The translations under genes and the position numbers were made by a program. This document shows, piece after piece, positions 43,477-52,564 of a stretch of DNA of 64,000 nt. The notes under the pieces are model-generated. The model did no database searches and was not told the origin of the DNA. It was given only the letters and a program-made list of their open reading frames with translations. Location: assembly GCF_017676385.1 (NCBI RefSeq), contig NZ_JAFFZN010000002.1, forward strand, positions 248,001-312,000, given 5' to 3'. Positions within the stretch are counted from its first letter, which is position 1, and every line of letters starts with the position of its first letter. Origin of the DNA: Streptomyces spirodelae. GTDB lineage: Bacteria > Actinomycetota > Actinomycetes > Streptomycetales > Streptomycetaceae.

Positions 43477-43626
43477 ATGAAGATCCGCATCTCCCGCGAC
43501 AGCGGCCGAAGTTGGTCGAGGTGGCGCACCCTTCGCTGTACCAAGCTGTTGCCCTCGTGGTCCATGGTCTACCCGCCGTGCCGGTGCCCGCGCTGCCGAC
43601 GAAAGCGTGATCGCAATGGCACCTGA
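43477..43626 (+). CDS. Very small basic Cys protein of the array
   Basis: 49 residues from ATG 43477 (52 from a GTG at 43468 that overlaps the upstream stop). MKIRISRDSGRSWSRW, then PPCRCPRCRRKRDRNGT: a CxCxxC cluster at the basic C-terminus suitable for zinc or nucleic acid binding. Overlaps the next gene by 11 bp in another frame. Confidence 0.55.
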   Translation: MKIRISRDSGRSWSRWRTLRCTKLLPSWSMVYPPCRCPRCRRKRDRNGT

Positions 43627-43783
43627 GCCCGCGGCGGTCACGGCCCGGCGCGGGACCTGGTACGGGACCTGCCCGCGCTGCAAGAGGCCGCTCTCCCTTA
43701 CCACCGACCGCGACGGTCAGGTCCGCGTTGTCAGCAGCCGCTGCTGTGCCTGCCCACCCGCGGACAAGGAGGAGATCAGATGA
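43616..43783 (+). CDS. 55-residue putative zinc-ribbon protein of the array
   Basis: ATG 43616. A CPRC pair at residues 19-22 and a second cluster SSRCCACPP near 43-46 give a treble-clef or ribbon-like pattern separated by about 20 residues (KRPLSLTTDRDGQVRVV). Ends KEEIR. Its TGA overlaps the next ATG (ATGA). Confidence 0.55.
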   Translation: MAPEPAAVTARRGTWYGTCPRCKRPLSLTTDRDGQVRVVSSRCCACPPADKEEIR

Positions 43784-44004
43784 CTGCTGGATACTGCGCG
43801 TGGCACCAAGGCATGGCCGACGATGTCGCTTTGATCGTCGTCCACGAGCAGGGCTCCGGGGCCGGAGGCGGCGCGTATGCGTGCCTGCCGTGTGCCCGGC
43901 CGCTGGTCGACCAGTGGAGCACCTCCGCCGACGCGGTGGAAGCGATCGCCGCGCCGGAGAAGCGTGCTGCCGCGGCCGCCGCGCTGGAGGCCCGGCATGC
44001 CTGA
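43780..44004 (+). CDS. 74-residue CxxC protein of the array
   Basis: MTAGYCAWHQGMADDVALIV; the CAWH near the N-terminus and CLPC at about 35-38 could form one zinc site. Acidic-alanine helix at the C-terminus (PEKRAAAAAALEARHA). ATG overlaps the upstream stop; the 3' end overlaps the next gene by 8 bp. Confidence 0.65.
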   Translation: MTAGYCAWHQGMADDVALIVVHEQGSGAGGGAYACLPCARPLVDQWSTSADAVEAIAAPEKRAAAAAALEARHA

Positions 44005-44152
44005 GAACCCCGACAGCCCCTTGCAGTCCCTGAGCCGCCATCTGCGTCAGCAGCTGCATCTGCACGGGCGCCGACGCGCGGCACGGATCCCCTTCCTCCT
44101 GGCGGTGTGGAAGACCACGCCGCGCGACGCCCAGCCGGGAGACACTCCGTGA
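43997..44152 (+). CDS. 51-residue basic protein of the array
   Basis: MPENPDSPLQSLSRHLRQQLHLHGRRRAARIPFLLAVW and a Thr/Pro/Asp tail; one amphipathic basic helix, no cysteine. ATG 43997 lies inside the upstream gene; its TGA overlaps the next GTG (GTGA). Confidence 0.55.
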   Translation: MPENPDSPLQSLSRHLRQQLHLHGRRRAARIPFLLAVWKTTPRDAQPGDTP

Positions 44153-44379
44153 CGGAAGACGACCTGGTGTCGGCGGCTGTGCGACTGCGCGCCGCCGAGG
44201 ACGAGGCCGAGCTCGACGATGCACCGTGCGACCTGTGCGACCAGATCCACCACATGCTCGCCCTCGCGCAGCACAGGCAGGAGACCGAGGTCGAGTACGC
44301 CCTGGCCTTCGTGATGCGGCGGCATCGAGAGGCCAAGCATCCAGGGCCACCAGAACTGCGGCTGATCGCGCACGCCTGA
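44149..44379 (+). CDS. 76-residue helical CxxC protein, last of the array
   Basis: GTG 44149. Two helices flank CDLCDQIHHM: an acidic N-terminal one (VRLRAAEDEAELDD) and a C-terminal one (EVEYALAFVMRRHREAKH). The CxxC plus His-His could bind a metal. Only about 140 bp separates it from the 3' end of rnpB. Not recognised. Confidence 0.6.
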   Translation: MTEDDLVSAAVRLRAAEDEAELDDAPCDLCDQIHHMLALAQHRQETEVEYALAFVMRRHREAKHPGPPELRLIAHA

Positions 44380-44504
44380 TGGCTCCCGTCCCGGCCGGAG
44401 CGGCACCAGACACGGCTCCCGTGCCGCCAGGAGCCGAAAACAGTGGGGACGCCGGAGATCTCCGGAGGGCTCCCTCGCAGGTCAGAGGCCCTTCTCGAAG
44501 TGAA

Positions 44505-44520
44505 GCCCCCAGGTGGGGGC
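44505..44520 (-). terminator. rnpB terminator hairpin
   Basis: GCCCCCA/TGGGGGC palindrome adjoining the RNase P RNA 3' end; on the minus strand it is followed by TTCACTTC. Confidence 0.6.
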
Positions 44521-44936
44521 GGACGAGTCGGCCTGTACGCCGGGTTCTGTGCTCCGGGCGCCTTGCGGCGTTCCGGGTGGCGGTCATCCATCTAGGACCG
44601 GTGTTGCCACCGGCCTCCTGCGGTCTACCCGCGGACTCGGGCGGGCCGCCCTCGGTCGTCCGCGCAGGAGCACCAGGGTGCTCCCTCTTGACCTTGCTCC
44701 GGATGGGGTTTACCTAGCCGCCCAGGTCACCCTGGGCGCTGGTGGTCTCTTACACCACCGTTTCACCCTTACCGGGCACCGTACGCAACGGTCCCCGGCG
44801 GTCTGCTTTCTGTGGCACTGTCCCGCGGGTCACCCCGGGTGGGCGTTACCCACCATCCTGCCCTGTGGAGCCCGGACGTTCCTCGGCGGGAATGCGCTGG
44901 GCACTCCCGACGCGACCGCCCGGCCGGCTCGTCCGC
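44521..44936 (-). ncRNA. rnpB: RNase P RNA, class A
   Basis: About 416 nt. The minus strand begins GGACGAGCCGGCCGGGCGG and ends GGCCGACTCGTCC, which pair as P1. Conserved elements: GGAACGTCCGGGCTCCACAG near the 5' end, GGGTAACGCCC, GGTAAGGGTGAAACGGTGG in the core, and ACAGAACCCGGCGTACAGGC at the 3' end. A TACGAT -10 box lies at 44951-44946. Ribozyme that matures tRNA 5' ends. Ends are set from P1 and may be off by a few bases. Confidence 0.95.
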
Positions 44937-44994
44937 CGTGCGGCCATCGTACCCGCTCACGGCCGGCCGCCCGGGCGGCCACCGGGTGGCGGGC

Positions 44995-45780
44995 TCAGCC
45001 CCGGCCGATGTACGGCATCTTCGTTGCCAGCACCGTCGCGAACTGGACGTTGGCCTCCAGCGGCAGCGACGCCATGTGCAGCACGGTGCGGGCCACGTCG
45101 TCGGTGTTCATGGTGGGCTCGGCGGCACGGCTGCCGTTCGCCTGGGGGACGCCCTGGGACATGGCCGACGTCATCTCGGTGGCGGCGTTGCCGATGTCGA
45201 TCTGGCCGCAGGCGATGTCGTAGGCGCGGCCGTCGAGTGAGAGGGACTTGGTCAGGCCCGTCATGGCGTGCTTGGTCGCGGTGTAGGCGATGGAGCCCGG
45301 CCGCGGGGTGTGGGCCGAGATGGAGCCGTTGTTGATGATGCGGCCGCCCCTGGGCCGCTGGTCGCGCATCAGCCGGTAGGCGGCCTGTGCGCAGAGGAAG
45401 GCGCCGTGCAGATTGACGTCCACGACACCGCGCCACTGCTCGAAGGAGAGGTCCTCCAGCGGTACGGCGGGGCCGAAGGTGCCCGCGTTGTTGAACAGCA
45501 GATCGAGCCGCCCCTCGTGCTCGCGTACGGAGTCGAACAGCGCGGTGACGTCGGCCTGGTCCGTGACGTCCGTGGGGACGCACCGGGTCGGGGCACCCGC
45601 GGCCAGTTGCGCGGTCTCCTCCAGCGTCTCCCGGCGGCGGCCCGCCAGGACGACCGTCCAGCCGGCGTCGGCGAGAGTGAGGGCGACGGCGCGGCCGATT
45701 CCGGAGCCCGCTCCGGTCACCACGGCGGTACCGGCCGTCTCGGCGGGGTGCTCGTGTGCCTCGTGCTTCTGCTGCGTCAT
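44995..45780 (-). CDS. Short-chain dehydrogenase/reductase
   Basis: 261 residues. [18 protein letters not shown] cofactor loop, [11 protein letters not shown] (basic residues after beta2, suggesting NADP), NNAGTFGP, active-site Ser in [14 protein letters not shown], and [14 protein letters not shown] 45780. Substrate unknown. Its stop is 59 bp from the 5' end of rnpB, on the same strand and upstream of it. Confidence 0.9.
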   Translation of the reverse strand: MTQQKHEAHEHPAETAGTAVVTGAGSGIGRAVALTLADAGWTVVLAGRRRETLEETAQLAAGAPTRCVPTDVTDQADVTALFDSVREHEGRLDLLFNNAGTFGPAVPLEDLSFEQWRGVVDVNLHGAFLCAQAAYRLMRDQRPRGGRIINNGSISAHTPRPGSIAYTATKHAMTGLTKSLSLDGRAYDIACGQIDIGNAATEMTSAMSQGVPQANGSRAAEPTMNTDDVARTVLHMASLPLEANVQFATVLATKMPYIGRG

Positions 45781-45981
45781 GAGCTGAGCGTACGTGCGGG
45801 CGCCCGGCGGCCGGACAGTCGTGGCCGGGTGGGCGGGAGGCGTCGTCGCCCGGTGGCTGGGAGGCGTCGTCGACGGCGGCCGGGGGTCGTCGCTGCCGCC
45901 CGACGGGGGAACAAACGTGTGGGCCGTTCCGGGAATCCCTGGGAGAATGTTCGGGCCCGTGACAATCTCCTGGAGAGGTGC

Positions 45982-47310
45982 ATGACCAAGCCCGGCCCCC
46001 AGCCATCGGCCGCCCCACCCACCGACCTCGGGCACCAGCCCGGACCCACCGCGGAACCCGCCCCGGAATCCACCCCGAAAGCCACCGCCGCCGCCCCCGA
46101 GTTGACGCGCCGCCGCCGTGCCGGACTGCTGCTGACCCTCATCCTCGGCGGACTGACCGCGCTTCCGCCCCTCTCGATCGACATGTACCTCCCGGCGCTC
46201 CCGGAGGTCGGCGAAGCGCTCCACATCCCCGCCGCCAGCGCTCAGCTCACCCTCACCGCCTGCCTGGTCGGGCTGGCCGTCGGGCAGCTCGTGGCCGGGC
46301 CGATGAGCGACCGGTTCGGGCGGCGCCGCCCGCTGCTGACCGGCATGGGCTGCTACATCGTCGCCAGTCTCGCCTGCGCGCTGGCGCCCACCGCCGCCAC
46401 CCTCACCGTCTTCCGGCTCGCCCAGGGCCTCGCGGGCGCCGCGGGCGTGGTGATAGCCCGCGCCGTCGTACGGGACATGTACGACGGGCTGGCGATGGCG
46501 CGGTTCTTCTCCACGCTCATGCTGATCTCCGGCACCGCGCCGATTCTCGCGCCGGTCCTCGGCGGCCAGGTACTGCGCTTCACCGACTGGCGGGGCGTCT
46601 TCTGCATCCTGGCCGCGATCGGACTGCTGCTCGTCCTGGTCGTGCTGCGCAAGCTGCCCGAGACGCTGCCCGCCGAGCGGCGGCACAAGGGCGGCCTGCC
46701 CGACGCGCTGCGCACCATGCGCGGGCTCCTCGCGGACCGCGTCTTCACCGGCTATCTGCTCACCGGAGGGCTGGCGTTCGCGGCGCTGTTCTCCTACGTC
46801 GCGGCCTCGCCGTTCGTCGTCCAGGAGATCTACGGCGCCTCGCCGCAGACCTTCAGCCTGCTGTTCATGGTCAACTCCATCGGGCTGGTCGCCTTCGGAC
46901 AGCTCAACGGAAAGATCCTGGTCGGCCGGGTGCCGCTGGACCGGGTGCTGACGTTCGGGCTGGGCATGGTCGGTGCCGCCACCGTGGCGCTGCTGCTGAT
47001 GACCACCGGGGTCTTCGGACACGTCGGCCTGGCTCCGCTGGCCACCGGACTGTGCGTGATGATGTCCGGCATGGGGCTGATCATGCCGAACGCCAACTCC
47101 CAGGCGCTGATGCGCACCCCGCACGCGGCCGGTTCGGCCTCCGCGCTGCTGGGCACCTCGCAGTTCCTCATCGGAGCCGTCGCCTCCCCGCTGGTGGGAG
47201 TCGCGGGCGAGGGGACCGCCGTGCCCATGGCACTCGTCCAGCTCAGCTCCGTGGTTCTGGCCGCGCTCGCCTTCGTGGCACTCTGCCGTCCATGGCGCGC
47301 ACGCGACTGA
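45982..47310 (+). CDS. Bcr/CflA-family MFS exporter
   Basis: 442 residues, 12 spans. A Pro/Thr/Glu-rich cytosolic N-terminus (about 45 residues) then [17 protein letters not shown] (Bcr/CflA hallmark near TM1), [14 protein letters not shown] (motif A) and [14 protein letters not shown] 45982 after GGAGAGG. Exports antibiotics or small metabolites. Overlaps the following serine hydrolase gene by 19 bp. Confidence 0.92.
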   Translation: MTKPGPQPSAAPPTDLGHQPGPTAEPAPESTPKATAAAPELTRRRRAGLLLTLILGGLTALPPLSIDMYLPALPEVGEALHIPAASAQLTLTACLVGLAVGQLVAGPMSDRFGRRRPLLTGMGCYIVASLACALAPTAATLTVFRLAQGLAGAAGVVIARAVVRDMYDGLAMARFFSTLMLISGTAPILAPVLGGQVLRFTDWRGVFCILAAIGLLLVLVVLRKLPETLPAERRHKGGLPDALRTMRGLLADRVFTGYLLTGGLAFAALFSYVAASPFVVQEIYGASPQTFSLLFMVNSIGLVAFGQLNGKILVGRVPLDRVLTFGLGMVGAATVALLLMTTGVFGHVGLAPLATGLCVMMSGMGLIMPNANSQALMRTPHAAGSASALLGTSQFLIGAVASPLVGVAGEGTAVPMALVQLSSVVLAALAFVALCRPWRARD

Positions 47311-48467
47311 GGAGCGTGGCCGCCCTGGACGACGCGCAAGCACGGCGCCGCTTCCGGGACAAGGCCGGGCTCGACGACGACCACCTGGCCGCGCTGGCCG
47401 ACGAGACCGACGCGCTGCCCGCAGCGGGCTGGTGCGCCGGTGCCGTCGTGCTGGCGGGGCGCGGCCCGTACATCGCGCTGGAGCACGCCACCGGCTGGGC
47501 GCTGCGGTACGCCGCCTGGGATCCGGAGCGGGGGCTGCCCGTGGAGCTGCCGCGCGAGAAGTGGCTGCCGGTCCGCGCGGACACCGTCTTCGATCTGGCA
47601 TCGCTCACCAAGCTGTTCACCGCCATAGCCGCCGTCCAGCAGGCCGAGCGCGGCACACTCGACCTCGACGCGCCCGTCGTCGGGTACGCCGACCCGCGCG
47701 CCGGGCTGGTCACCGACCACGGCATCACGGTCCGCCACCTGCTCACCCACACCTCCGGACTCCGGCCCGAACTGCCGTTCTACGAGCACAACACCGCCGA
47801 GCACCTCGCCCTGCTGTGGGCCGAGAAGCCGGTGACCGAACCCGGCACGGCGTATCTGTACTCCGACCTCAACCTGCTGCTGGTGGAGAGCGTGCTGTGG
47901 CAGGTGACGGGCCGGCCGCTGGACGCCCTGGTACGGGACGGCATCACCACCCCGCTCGGGATGGACCGCACCCGCTTCAACCCGCCCCGCTCCTGGCGCT
48001 CCCGTATCGCCGCGACCGAGGACCAGCGCAGGCCCTGGGCCAAGCTCAACCGCGGTCTGATCCACGGCCGCGTCCACGACGAGAACGCCTACGCCATGCG
48101 CGGCGTCGCCGGGCACGCGGGACTCTTCTCCACGGCGCGCGACCTCGCCGTGCTGTGCCGCACCCTGCTCGCGGGCGGCGCGTACGGACAGGCCCGCATC
48201 CTGGCCCGCTCCTCGGTCGCCGAGCTGCTGGCCCCACCGGGACTGGGCTTCCACACCGGCGCCGGCTGGTTCATGGGGGAGCTGGCTGCCGGGGCCGGTT
48301 CGCGTGCCGCGGGGCACACCGGTTTCACCGGCACCAGCCTGGTGCTCGACCCGGCGACCGACACCTTTCTGGTGCTGCTCGCCAACACGGTCCACCCCGT
48401 ACGGCGGACCCCGGACAGCCGCCCCCGCGCGGCGGCGGCCACCCGGCTGGCCCGGGCGGTGCTGTGA
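47292..48467 (+). CDS. Serine hydrolase of the beta-lactamase class C/esterase family
   Basis: 391 residues, no signal peptide. Nucleophile motif Ser104-x-x-Lys107 in [10 protein letters not shown], Tyr-Ser-Asp in YLYSDLN in the YxN position, and GHTGFTG as the KTG equivalent. HLLTHTSGL is typical. More likely an esterase or peptidase than a penicillin hydrolase because it is cytosolic and has YSD and HTG. ATG 47292 is inside the exporter gene, so probably coupled. Confidence 0.9.
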   Translation: MARTRLRSVAALDDAQARRRFRDKAGLDDDHLAALADETDALPAAGWCAGAVVLAGRGPYIALEHATGWALRYAAWDPERGLPVELPREKWLPVRADTVFDLASLTKLFTAIAAVQQAERGTLDLDAPVVGYADPRAGLVTDHGITVRHLLTHTSGLRPELPFYEHNTAEHLALLWAEKPVTEPGTAYLYSDLNLLLVESVLWQVTGRPLDALVRDGITTPLGMDRTRFNPPRSWRSRIAATEDQRRPWAKLNRGLIHGRVHDENAYAMRGVAGHAGLFSTARDLAVLCRTLLAGGAYGQARILARSSVAELLAPPGLGFHTGAGWFMGELAAGAGSRAAGHTGFTGTSLVLDPATDTFLVLLANTVHPVRRTPDSRPRAAAATRLARAVL

Positions 48468-48510
48468 GCTGCCGGGACGGTACGGTCTTCGGCTTTCCTA
48501 CACTGTCGAG

Positions 48511-49536
48511 GTGATCGAGCAAGAACTGCGCGGCGCGCTCGCCGCAGCGCTGGACGGGCTGCCCGCGCGGCAGGCGTCGGCCGCCGTCGAACGGCTGATC
48601 GCCCACTACCGGGGGGAAACCCCCACCACGGCGCCCGTACTGCGGGACGGCGCCGACGCGGCCGCCTACGCCGCCTACCGGATGCCCGCCACGTTCGCCG
48701 CCGCCTCCGCAGCGCTGGAAGCGCTGGCCGAGCGCGCCCCCGGCTGGGCCCCCGCCGGCCATCTGGACGTGGGTGGCGGTACGGGTGCCGCCGTGTGGGC
48801 GGCAGCCCAGGTGTGGGATACGGCACGTTCCACCGTCGTACTGGACTGGGCGGAGCCCGCGCTCGCCCTCGGCCGCCGGCTCGCGTCCGGAGCCGGGTCG
48901 GCGGCGCTGCACGGTGCCGAGTGGCGCCGCGGGTCGCTGCGCGGCGGTACGGCGCCCGAGTGGGAGCCCGCTGACCTGGTGACCGTCTCCTATGTGCTGG
49001 GCGAGCTCGCCGACGCCGACCGGCGCGCCGTGGTGGAGGCGGCGGCGCGGGCCGCGCGGGGTGCGGTCGTGCTGGTCGAGCCCGGTACGCCGGACGGCTA
49101 CCTGCGCATCCGCGAGGGCCGTGAGGCGCTGATCGCCGCTGGACTGCGGGTGCTGGCGCCGTGTCCGCACGACGGTGCCTGCCCGATCGTGCCTGGGCAG
49201 GACTGGTGCCACTTCGCGGTACGGGTCGCCCGCTCCTCGCTGCACCGCCGGGTGAAGGGCGGGGAGCTTCCGTACGAGGACGAGAAGTTCAGCTACGTGG
49301 TGGCCGTACACGAGCGGGTTCCGGGTGCCCCCGCTCCGGCCCGGATCGTGCGCAGGCCCCAGCTTCGCAAGGGTCAGGTGCTGCTCGATCTGTGCGAGGG
49401 CGAGGGCGAGGACGAGGTCGAGGGCGAGGACGGTGGCGGCCTGCGCCGCCGGACGGTCACCAAGCGCGAGGGCCCCACGTATCGCGCCGCCCGCAAAGCC
49501 GAATGGGGCGGCGCCTTCCCGCACACCCACCCCTGA
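48511..49536 (+). CDS. Rsm22/METTL17-like methyltransferase
   Basis: 341 residues. SAM loop LDVGGGTGAAVWAA, LVTVSYVLGELAD and AVVLVEPGTPDGY are typical of Rsm22. Four cysteines (218 and 224 in CPHDGACP, 233 in WCHF, 295 in DLCEGE) match the [4Fe-4S] pattern described for METTL17. An acidic repeat (EGEGEDEVEGED) follows Cys295. Predicted to act on the small ribosomal subunit. GTG 48511 starts 7 bp after a TACACT -10 box, so translation may be leaderless. Confidence 0.87.
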   Translation: MIEQELRGALAAALDGLPARQASAAVERLIAHYRGETPTTAPVLRDGADAAAYAAYRMPATFAAASAALEALAERAPGWAPAGHLDVGGGTGAAVWAAAQVWDTARSTVVLDWAEPALALGRRLASGAGSAALHGAEWRRGSLRGGTAPEWEPADLVTVSYVLGELADADRRAVVEAAARAARGAVVLVEPGTPDGYLRIREGREALIAAGLRVLAPCPHDGACPIVPGQDWCHFAVRVARSSLHRRVKGGELPYEDEKFSYVVAVHERVPGAPAPARIVRRPQLRKGQVLLDLCEGEGEDEVEGEDGGGLRRRTVTKREGPTYRAARKAEWGGAFPHTHP

Positions 49537-49557
49537 CCCCGCGAAGATGGAGCAAGT

Positions 49558-49592
49558 GGCACCCCCTCCCCAGCACAAGGAGAAGGGGTGCC
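49558..49592. terminator. Bidirectional terminator between converging genes
   Basis: GGCACCCC (49558-49565) pairs with GGGGTGCC (49585-49592) between the stops at 49536 (+) and 49618 (-). Confidence 0.75.
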
Positions 49593-49617
49593 GCACCATT
49601 CGGCGGGGACGGGTGGC

Positions 49618-50424
49618 CTACGGCCGCAACTCCGCCGTCACACATTTGACGCTGCCGCCACCCTTCAACAGCTCCGTCAGATCGACGGGCACGGGCTCAT
49701 AGCCCCGTGCCCGCAGCGGTGCGAAGAGCCCGGCGGCAGCCTCGGGCAGGAACACATGGTGGCCGTCGCTGACGGCGTTGAGGCCGAGGGCGAGCGCGTC
49801 GGACTCCTCCGCAAGCAGCGCGTCGGGGAACAGCCGTGCGAGGACGGCCTGGCTGCCCGGTGAGAAGGCGGCGGGGTGGTACATCACCTCGTCCCTCTCG
49901 GGGTCCAGCACGCACAGGGCCGTGTCGAGGTGGTAGTAGCGCGGGTCCACCAGATCGAGGCCGATGACGGGGCGGCCGAAGAACTCCTGGGCCTCCCCGT
50001 GGGAGAGCGGGCTGCTGCGGAAGCCGCGGCCGGCCAGCAGCCAGGAGGAGGTGACGGCGAAGTCGCCCTCACCCTCGTTGATGTGGACGGGCTCGGTCAC
50101 GTCGGCGAAGCCGTGTGCCCGGTACCAGGCGCGGTGCGCTGCCGCCTCGTCGGCGCGCTCGGGGTGCGCGAACCGGGCGCCGAGCACTCTCCCGTCCACG
50201 ACGGTCGCGCCGTTGGCGGCGTAGACCATGTCCGGCAGTCCCGGCTCCGGGTCGAGGAGCTCGACGGTGTGGCCGAGGGCGCGGTAGCGGTCGCGGAGGG
50301 CTTCCCACTGGGCGAGCGCGAGGCGGAGGTCCACGGGTTTTCCGGGGTCCATCCAGGGGTTGATGGAGTAGGTGACGCGGAAGTGGGTCGGAGGGCACAT
50401 CAGATAGCGACGGGTTGCGTACAT
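49618..50424 (-). CDS. Dimethylargininase-like amidinotransferase-fold hydrolase
   Basis: 268 residues. N-terminal YLMCPPTHFRVTYSINPWMDP and AANGATVVDGRVL are typical of DDAH/arginine deiminase-like proteins. Catalytic set: acidic NEGEGDF, His in YYHLDTAL, Cys261 in GGGSVKCVTAEL. Hydrolyses a guanidino substrate such as N,N-dimethylarginine or arginine; specificity cannot be read. ATG 50424 after GAGGAG; an ATG at 50445 is less well placed. Confidence 0.9.
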   Translation of the reverse strand: MYATRRYLMCPPTHFRVTYSINPWMDPGKPVDLRLALAQWEALRDRYRALGHTVELLDPEPGLPDMVYAANGATVVDGRVLGARFAHPERADEAAAHRAWYRAHGFADVTEPVHINEGEGDFAVTSSWLLAGRGFRSSPLSHGEAQEFFGRPVIGLDLVDPRYYHLDTALCVLDPERDEVMYHPAAFSPGSQAVLARLFPDALLAEESDALALGLNAVSDGHHVFLPEAAAGLFAPLRARGYEPVPVDLTELLKGGGSVKCVTAELRP

Positions 50425-50569
50425 CTCAGGCTCCTCAGGGCACATGCGTGATGCGGTGCGCCCATGGTGCGCCCTGAGGAGCCTGTTCGGATGGATTGCC
50501 GGTCAAGTTGGTCGGATCGCGGACCGGGAGTGCGGGAGCAGGAGCGGGAGCGCACAACGGTGGTGCGCG

Positions 50570-50740
50570 CTAATCCCGTGACTCCCGCAGCCTGCGCAGC
50601 AGTTCGCGCTTCTGGGCGAGCGGGTCGGTCCCGCCGCCCGGGCCGTGGCCGCCGCCCGTGGCGCCCCGCAGCTGCTTGCGGGACAGGTGTGCGCGGGTGC
50701 CGCCGACGCCGAGCATCCTTCCGCCGCGTCCTTTGCTCAT
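50570..50740 (-). CDS. DUF6243-type small protein
   Basis: 56 residues: MSKGRGGRMLGVGGTRAHLSR, Gly-rich GGGHGPGGGTD, then helix AQKRELLRRLRE. Matches the streptomycete DUF6243 pattern; function unknown. ATG 50740 follows GAGGAG at six bases; an ATG at 50746 overlaps that site. Divergent from TetR, with three operators between, so it is a likely target of the repressor. Confidence 0.8.
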   Translation of the reverse strand: MSKGRGGRMLGVGGTRAHLSRKQLRGATGGGHGPGGGTDPLAQKRELLRRLRESRD

Positions 50741-50781
50741 GGACATCTCCTCTTCTGGTGAACGGAACAAGGTAAGAGCTA

Positions 50782-50857
50782 CGAGACGTATCGTCTCGCT
50801 GAGCTGTCCATGAAGCATGCGGCGAGACGATACGTCTTGTCAAGACGGTTCGTCTCG
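50782..50857. promoter_or_regulatory. Three TetR operators in tandem
   Basis: 17-bp near-palindromes at 50782-50798 (CGAGACGTATCGTCTCG), 50823-50839 (CGAGACGATACGTCTTG) and 50841-50857 (CAAGACGGTTCGTCTCG); consensus CRAGACG-N3-CGTCTYG. They lie between the DUF6243 gene and tetR. The second and third are back to back, 27 bp from the tetR ATG. Confidence 0.85.
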
Positions 50858-50883
50858 TCTCTGCACGCTGCTAGATTCGGACC

Positions 50884-51501
50884 ATGTCATCCACCACGGC
50901 GAAGCACCCCGACGTCTCGCGTCGTAGCGAGCGCTCCCGCAAGGCGATCCTTCAGGCCAGCATGGAACTGGTCGGCGAGGTCGGATACCCCAAGCTGACC
51001 ATCGAGGCCATCGCGGCGCGGGCCGGTGTCGGCAAGCAGACGATCTACCGCTGGTGGCCCTCGAAGGCGGCCGTGCTGCTCGACGCCTTCACCGAGGTCG
51101 TGCACGACCAGGACTACGACAGCGGCTTCCCCGACACGGGTGACATCGAGGCCGACCTCAAGACGGTGCTGAGGGCCACCGCCGACGAGTTCTCCGACAC
51201 CGCCTTCGAGGCCCCCTACCGCGCGCTGGCCGTCGCCGCCGCCACCGATCCGAAGCTGGCCGACCAGTTCGTCACGCGGCTCAGGGAGCCGGGTCTGAAG
51301 GTGTACACCGAGCGGCTGCGCTCAGGCCAGGAGGCCGGGCAGATCGACCCCGAGCTGGATCTGGACCTCGCCGTCGAGCTGCTGCTCGGCCCTTTCCAGC
51401 AGCGCTGGCTCAGCCGTTCGGGCCCGCTGACCCACGAGTTCACCGACCGGCTGGTCGAGCTCGTCCTGCGGGCCCTCGCACCACGCGACGGCAAGCCCTG
51501 A
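50884..51501 (+). CDS. TetR/AcrR-family repressor
   Basis: 205 residues. HTH at about 18-65 (KAILQASMELVGEVGYPKLTIEAIAARAGVGKQTIYRWW), all-helical ligand domain with a C-terminal TetR_C-type core (RTVLRATADEF, LLLGPFQQRWL). ATG 50884. Three matching operators immediately upstream indicate autoregulation and control of the divergent DUF6243 gene. Ligand unknown; no transporter gene is adjacent. Confidence 0.9.
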   Translation: MSSTTAKHPDVSRRSERSRKAILQASMELVGEVGYPKLTIEAIAARAGVGKQTIYRWWPSKAAVLLDAFTEVVHDQDYDSGFPDTGDIEADLKTVLRATADEFSDTAFEAPYRALAVAAATDPKLADQFVTRLREPGLKVYTERLRSGQEAGQIDPELDLDLAVELLLGPFQQRWLSRSGPLTHEFTDRLVELVLRALAPRDGKP

Positions 51502-51560
51502 TCGCCGTGCGACGGCGCGCGCCGGGGCGGCGTCGCCGCCCGTCCGTCCCCCTCCCGTGT

Positions 51561-52433
51561 CTACGGCTCGGCCCCGGTGAGGGCCAGGCTGCCCGGCCGG
51601 TCGGTGACGATGCCGTCGCAGCCCAGCTTCAGCATCCGGTCGCGGGTCTTCCGGGTGTTGACCGTGTGCGACCACACATAGGTGATGCCGGACTCCACGG
51701 CCTTGCGTACGTGCCGCGCCGAGGCCCGGTGGTCGACGCTGAGCATCGTCACAAAGTCCTGCCACTCCTTCGGCTGGTCGTGGGCCAGCTGGCGTGCCGA
51801 GCGCCATACGGCCGTCAGCAGGCCCATCTTGTGGGCCTTTTCCGCCACCTGGGGGTCGTTGGACTCCACCATGACCGAGCGGGTCAGATGCCGTTCCCGG
51901 ATGAGCCGGGCGAGCCGGGACAGTCCCTCGGAGTCCTTCAGCTCCAGCATCAGCAGCGTGTCGCCGCCGAAGCGGTCGAGGATCTCCCGCGCTGCCGGAG
52001 GGCGCTCGCGCCGCCAGTGGCCCGGCAGGCTGCGCTTGGGGACGATCCGCACCTTCTGCCAGTCCTTCCAGTCCAGCGCGCTGACCTTGCCGTGCTTGTC
52101 GGTGGTGCGGTCGAGTGTGGCGTCGTGCATCGCCACCAGGGTGCCGTCGCGCAGTTGGCGGATGTCGGCGTCCAGAACCCGGGCGTACCCGCGCTGCTGA
52201 GTCGCGATCATCCCCTGCATGCTGTTCTCGGGGACTTCCAGGGCACCGCCCCGGTGTGCGGTGAAGGTGGTGCCGGTGAGCCGGGCGCCTCGGGGTACGA
52301 CCTCGCTCGGGGCCTCCGGTGCGGCGACCGACGGGCCGGTGCGCCCGACCGGTGCGGCCGGTGTGGCCGGAGCTGTGGCGAGGGTCAGGGCGATCAACGG
52401 GACCATCGGGACAAAAACCGCCTTTGTGACCAT
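51561..52433 (-). CDS. Secreted glycerophosphodiester phosphodiesterase
   Basis: 290 residues. Signal peptide in the first 27 residues (VFVPMVPLIALTLATAPATPA). GDPD domain: TFTAHRGGALEVPENSMQG (catalytic His-Arg and Glu), ADIRQLRDGTLVAMHDATLDRTTD (metal-binding and second catalytic His), MLELKDSEG, and C-terminal CDGIVTDRPG. Releases glycerol-3-phosphate from glycerophosphodiesters or teichoic-acid-type polymers outside the cell. Convergent with tetR, 60 bp apart. Confidence 0.92.
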   Translation of the reverse strand: MVTKAVFVPMVPLIALTLATAPATPAAPVGRTGPSVAAPEAPSEVVPRGARLTGTTFTAHRGGALEVPENSMQGMIATQQRGYARVLDADIRQLRDGTLVAMHDATLDRTTDKHGKVSALDWKDWQKVRIVPKRSLPGHWRRERPPAAREILDRFGGDTLLMLELKDSEGLSRLARLIRERHLTRSVMVESNDPQVAEKAHKMGLLTAVWRSARQLAHDQPKEWQDFVTMLSVDHRASARHVRKAVESGITYVWSHTVNTRKTRDRMLKLGCDGIVTDRPGSLALTGAEP

Positions 52434-52564
52434 GGTCCCAAGCTAGGGGTGACCGGGACGATACGCCGGGTGGGGCGTCCGGCCGGGTGGCCCTCAGGGG
52501 TGACGCGCCCGACCCCGCGTACCGGAGCGGCCGCGGGGGAGCGCAGGATAGAGGAGAGACATCC

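Noticed and set aside
41050..44520. Integrative element using rnpB or a nearby tRNA as attachment site
   Set aside because: No integrase, excisionase, replication gene or tRNA, and no direct repeat found at the borders. Only composition and gene content suggest acquisition.
45781..47601. Long minus-strand extension of the SDR frame opposite the MFS exporter
   Set aside because: Composition is Arg/Gly/His/Gln noise complementary to the exporter; the SDR fold starts just after ATG 45780.
47292..48467. Class C beta-lactamase giving antibiotic resistance
   Set aside because: No signal peptide, YSD instead of YxN and HTG instead of KTG; an esterase-like role is more likely.
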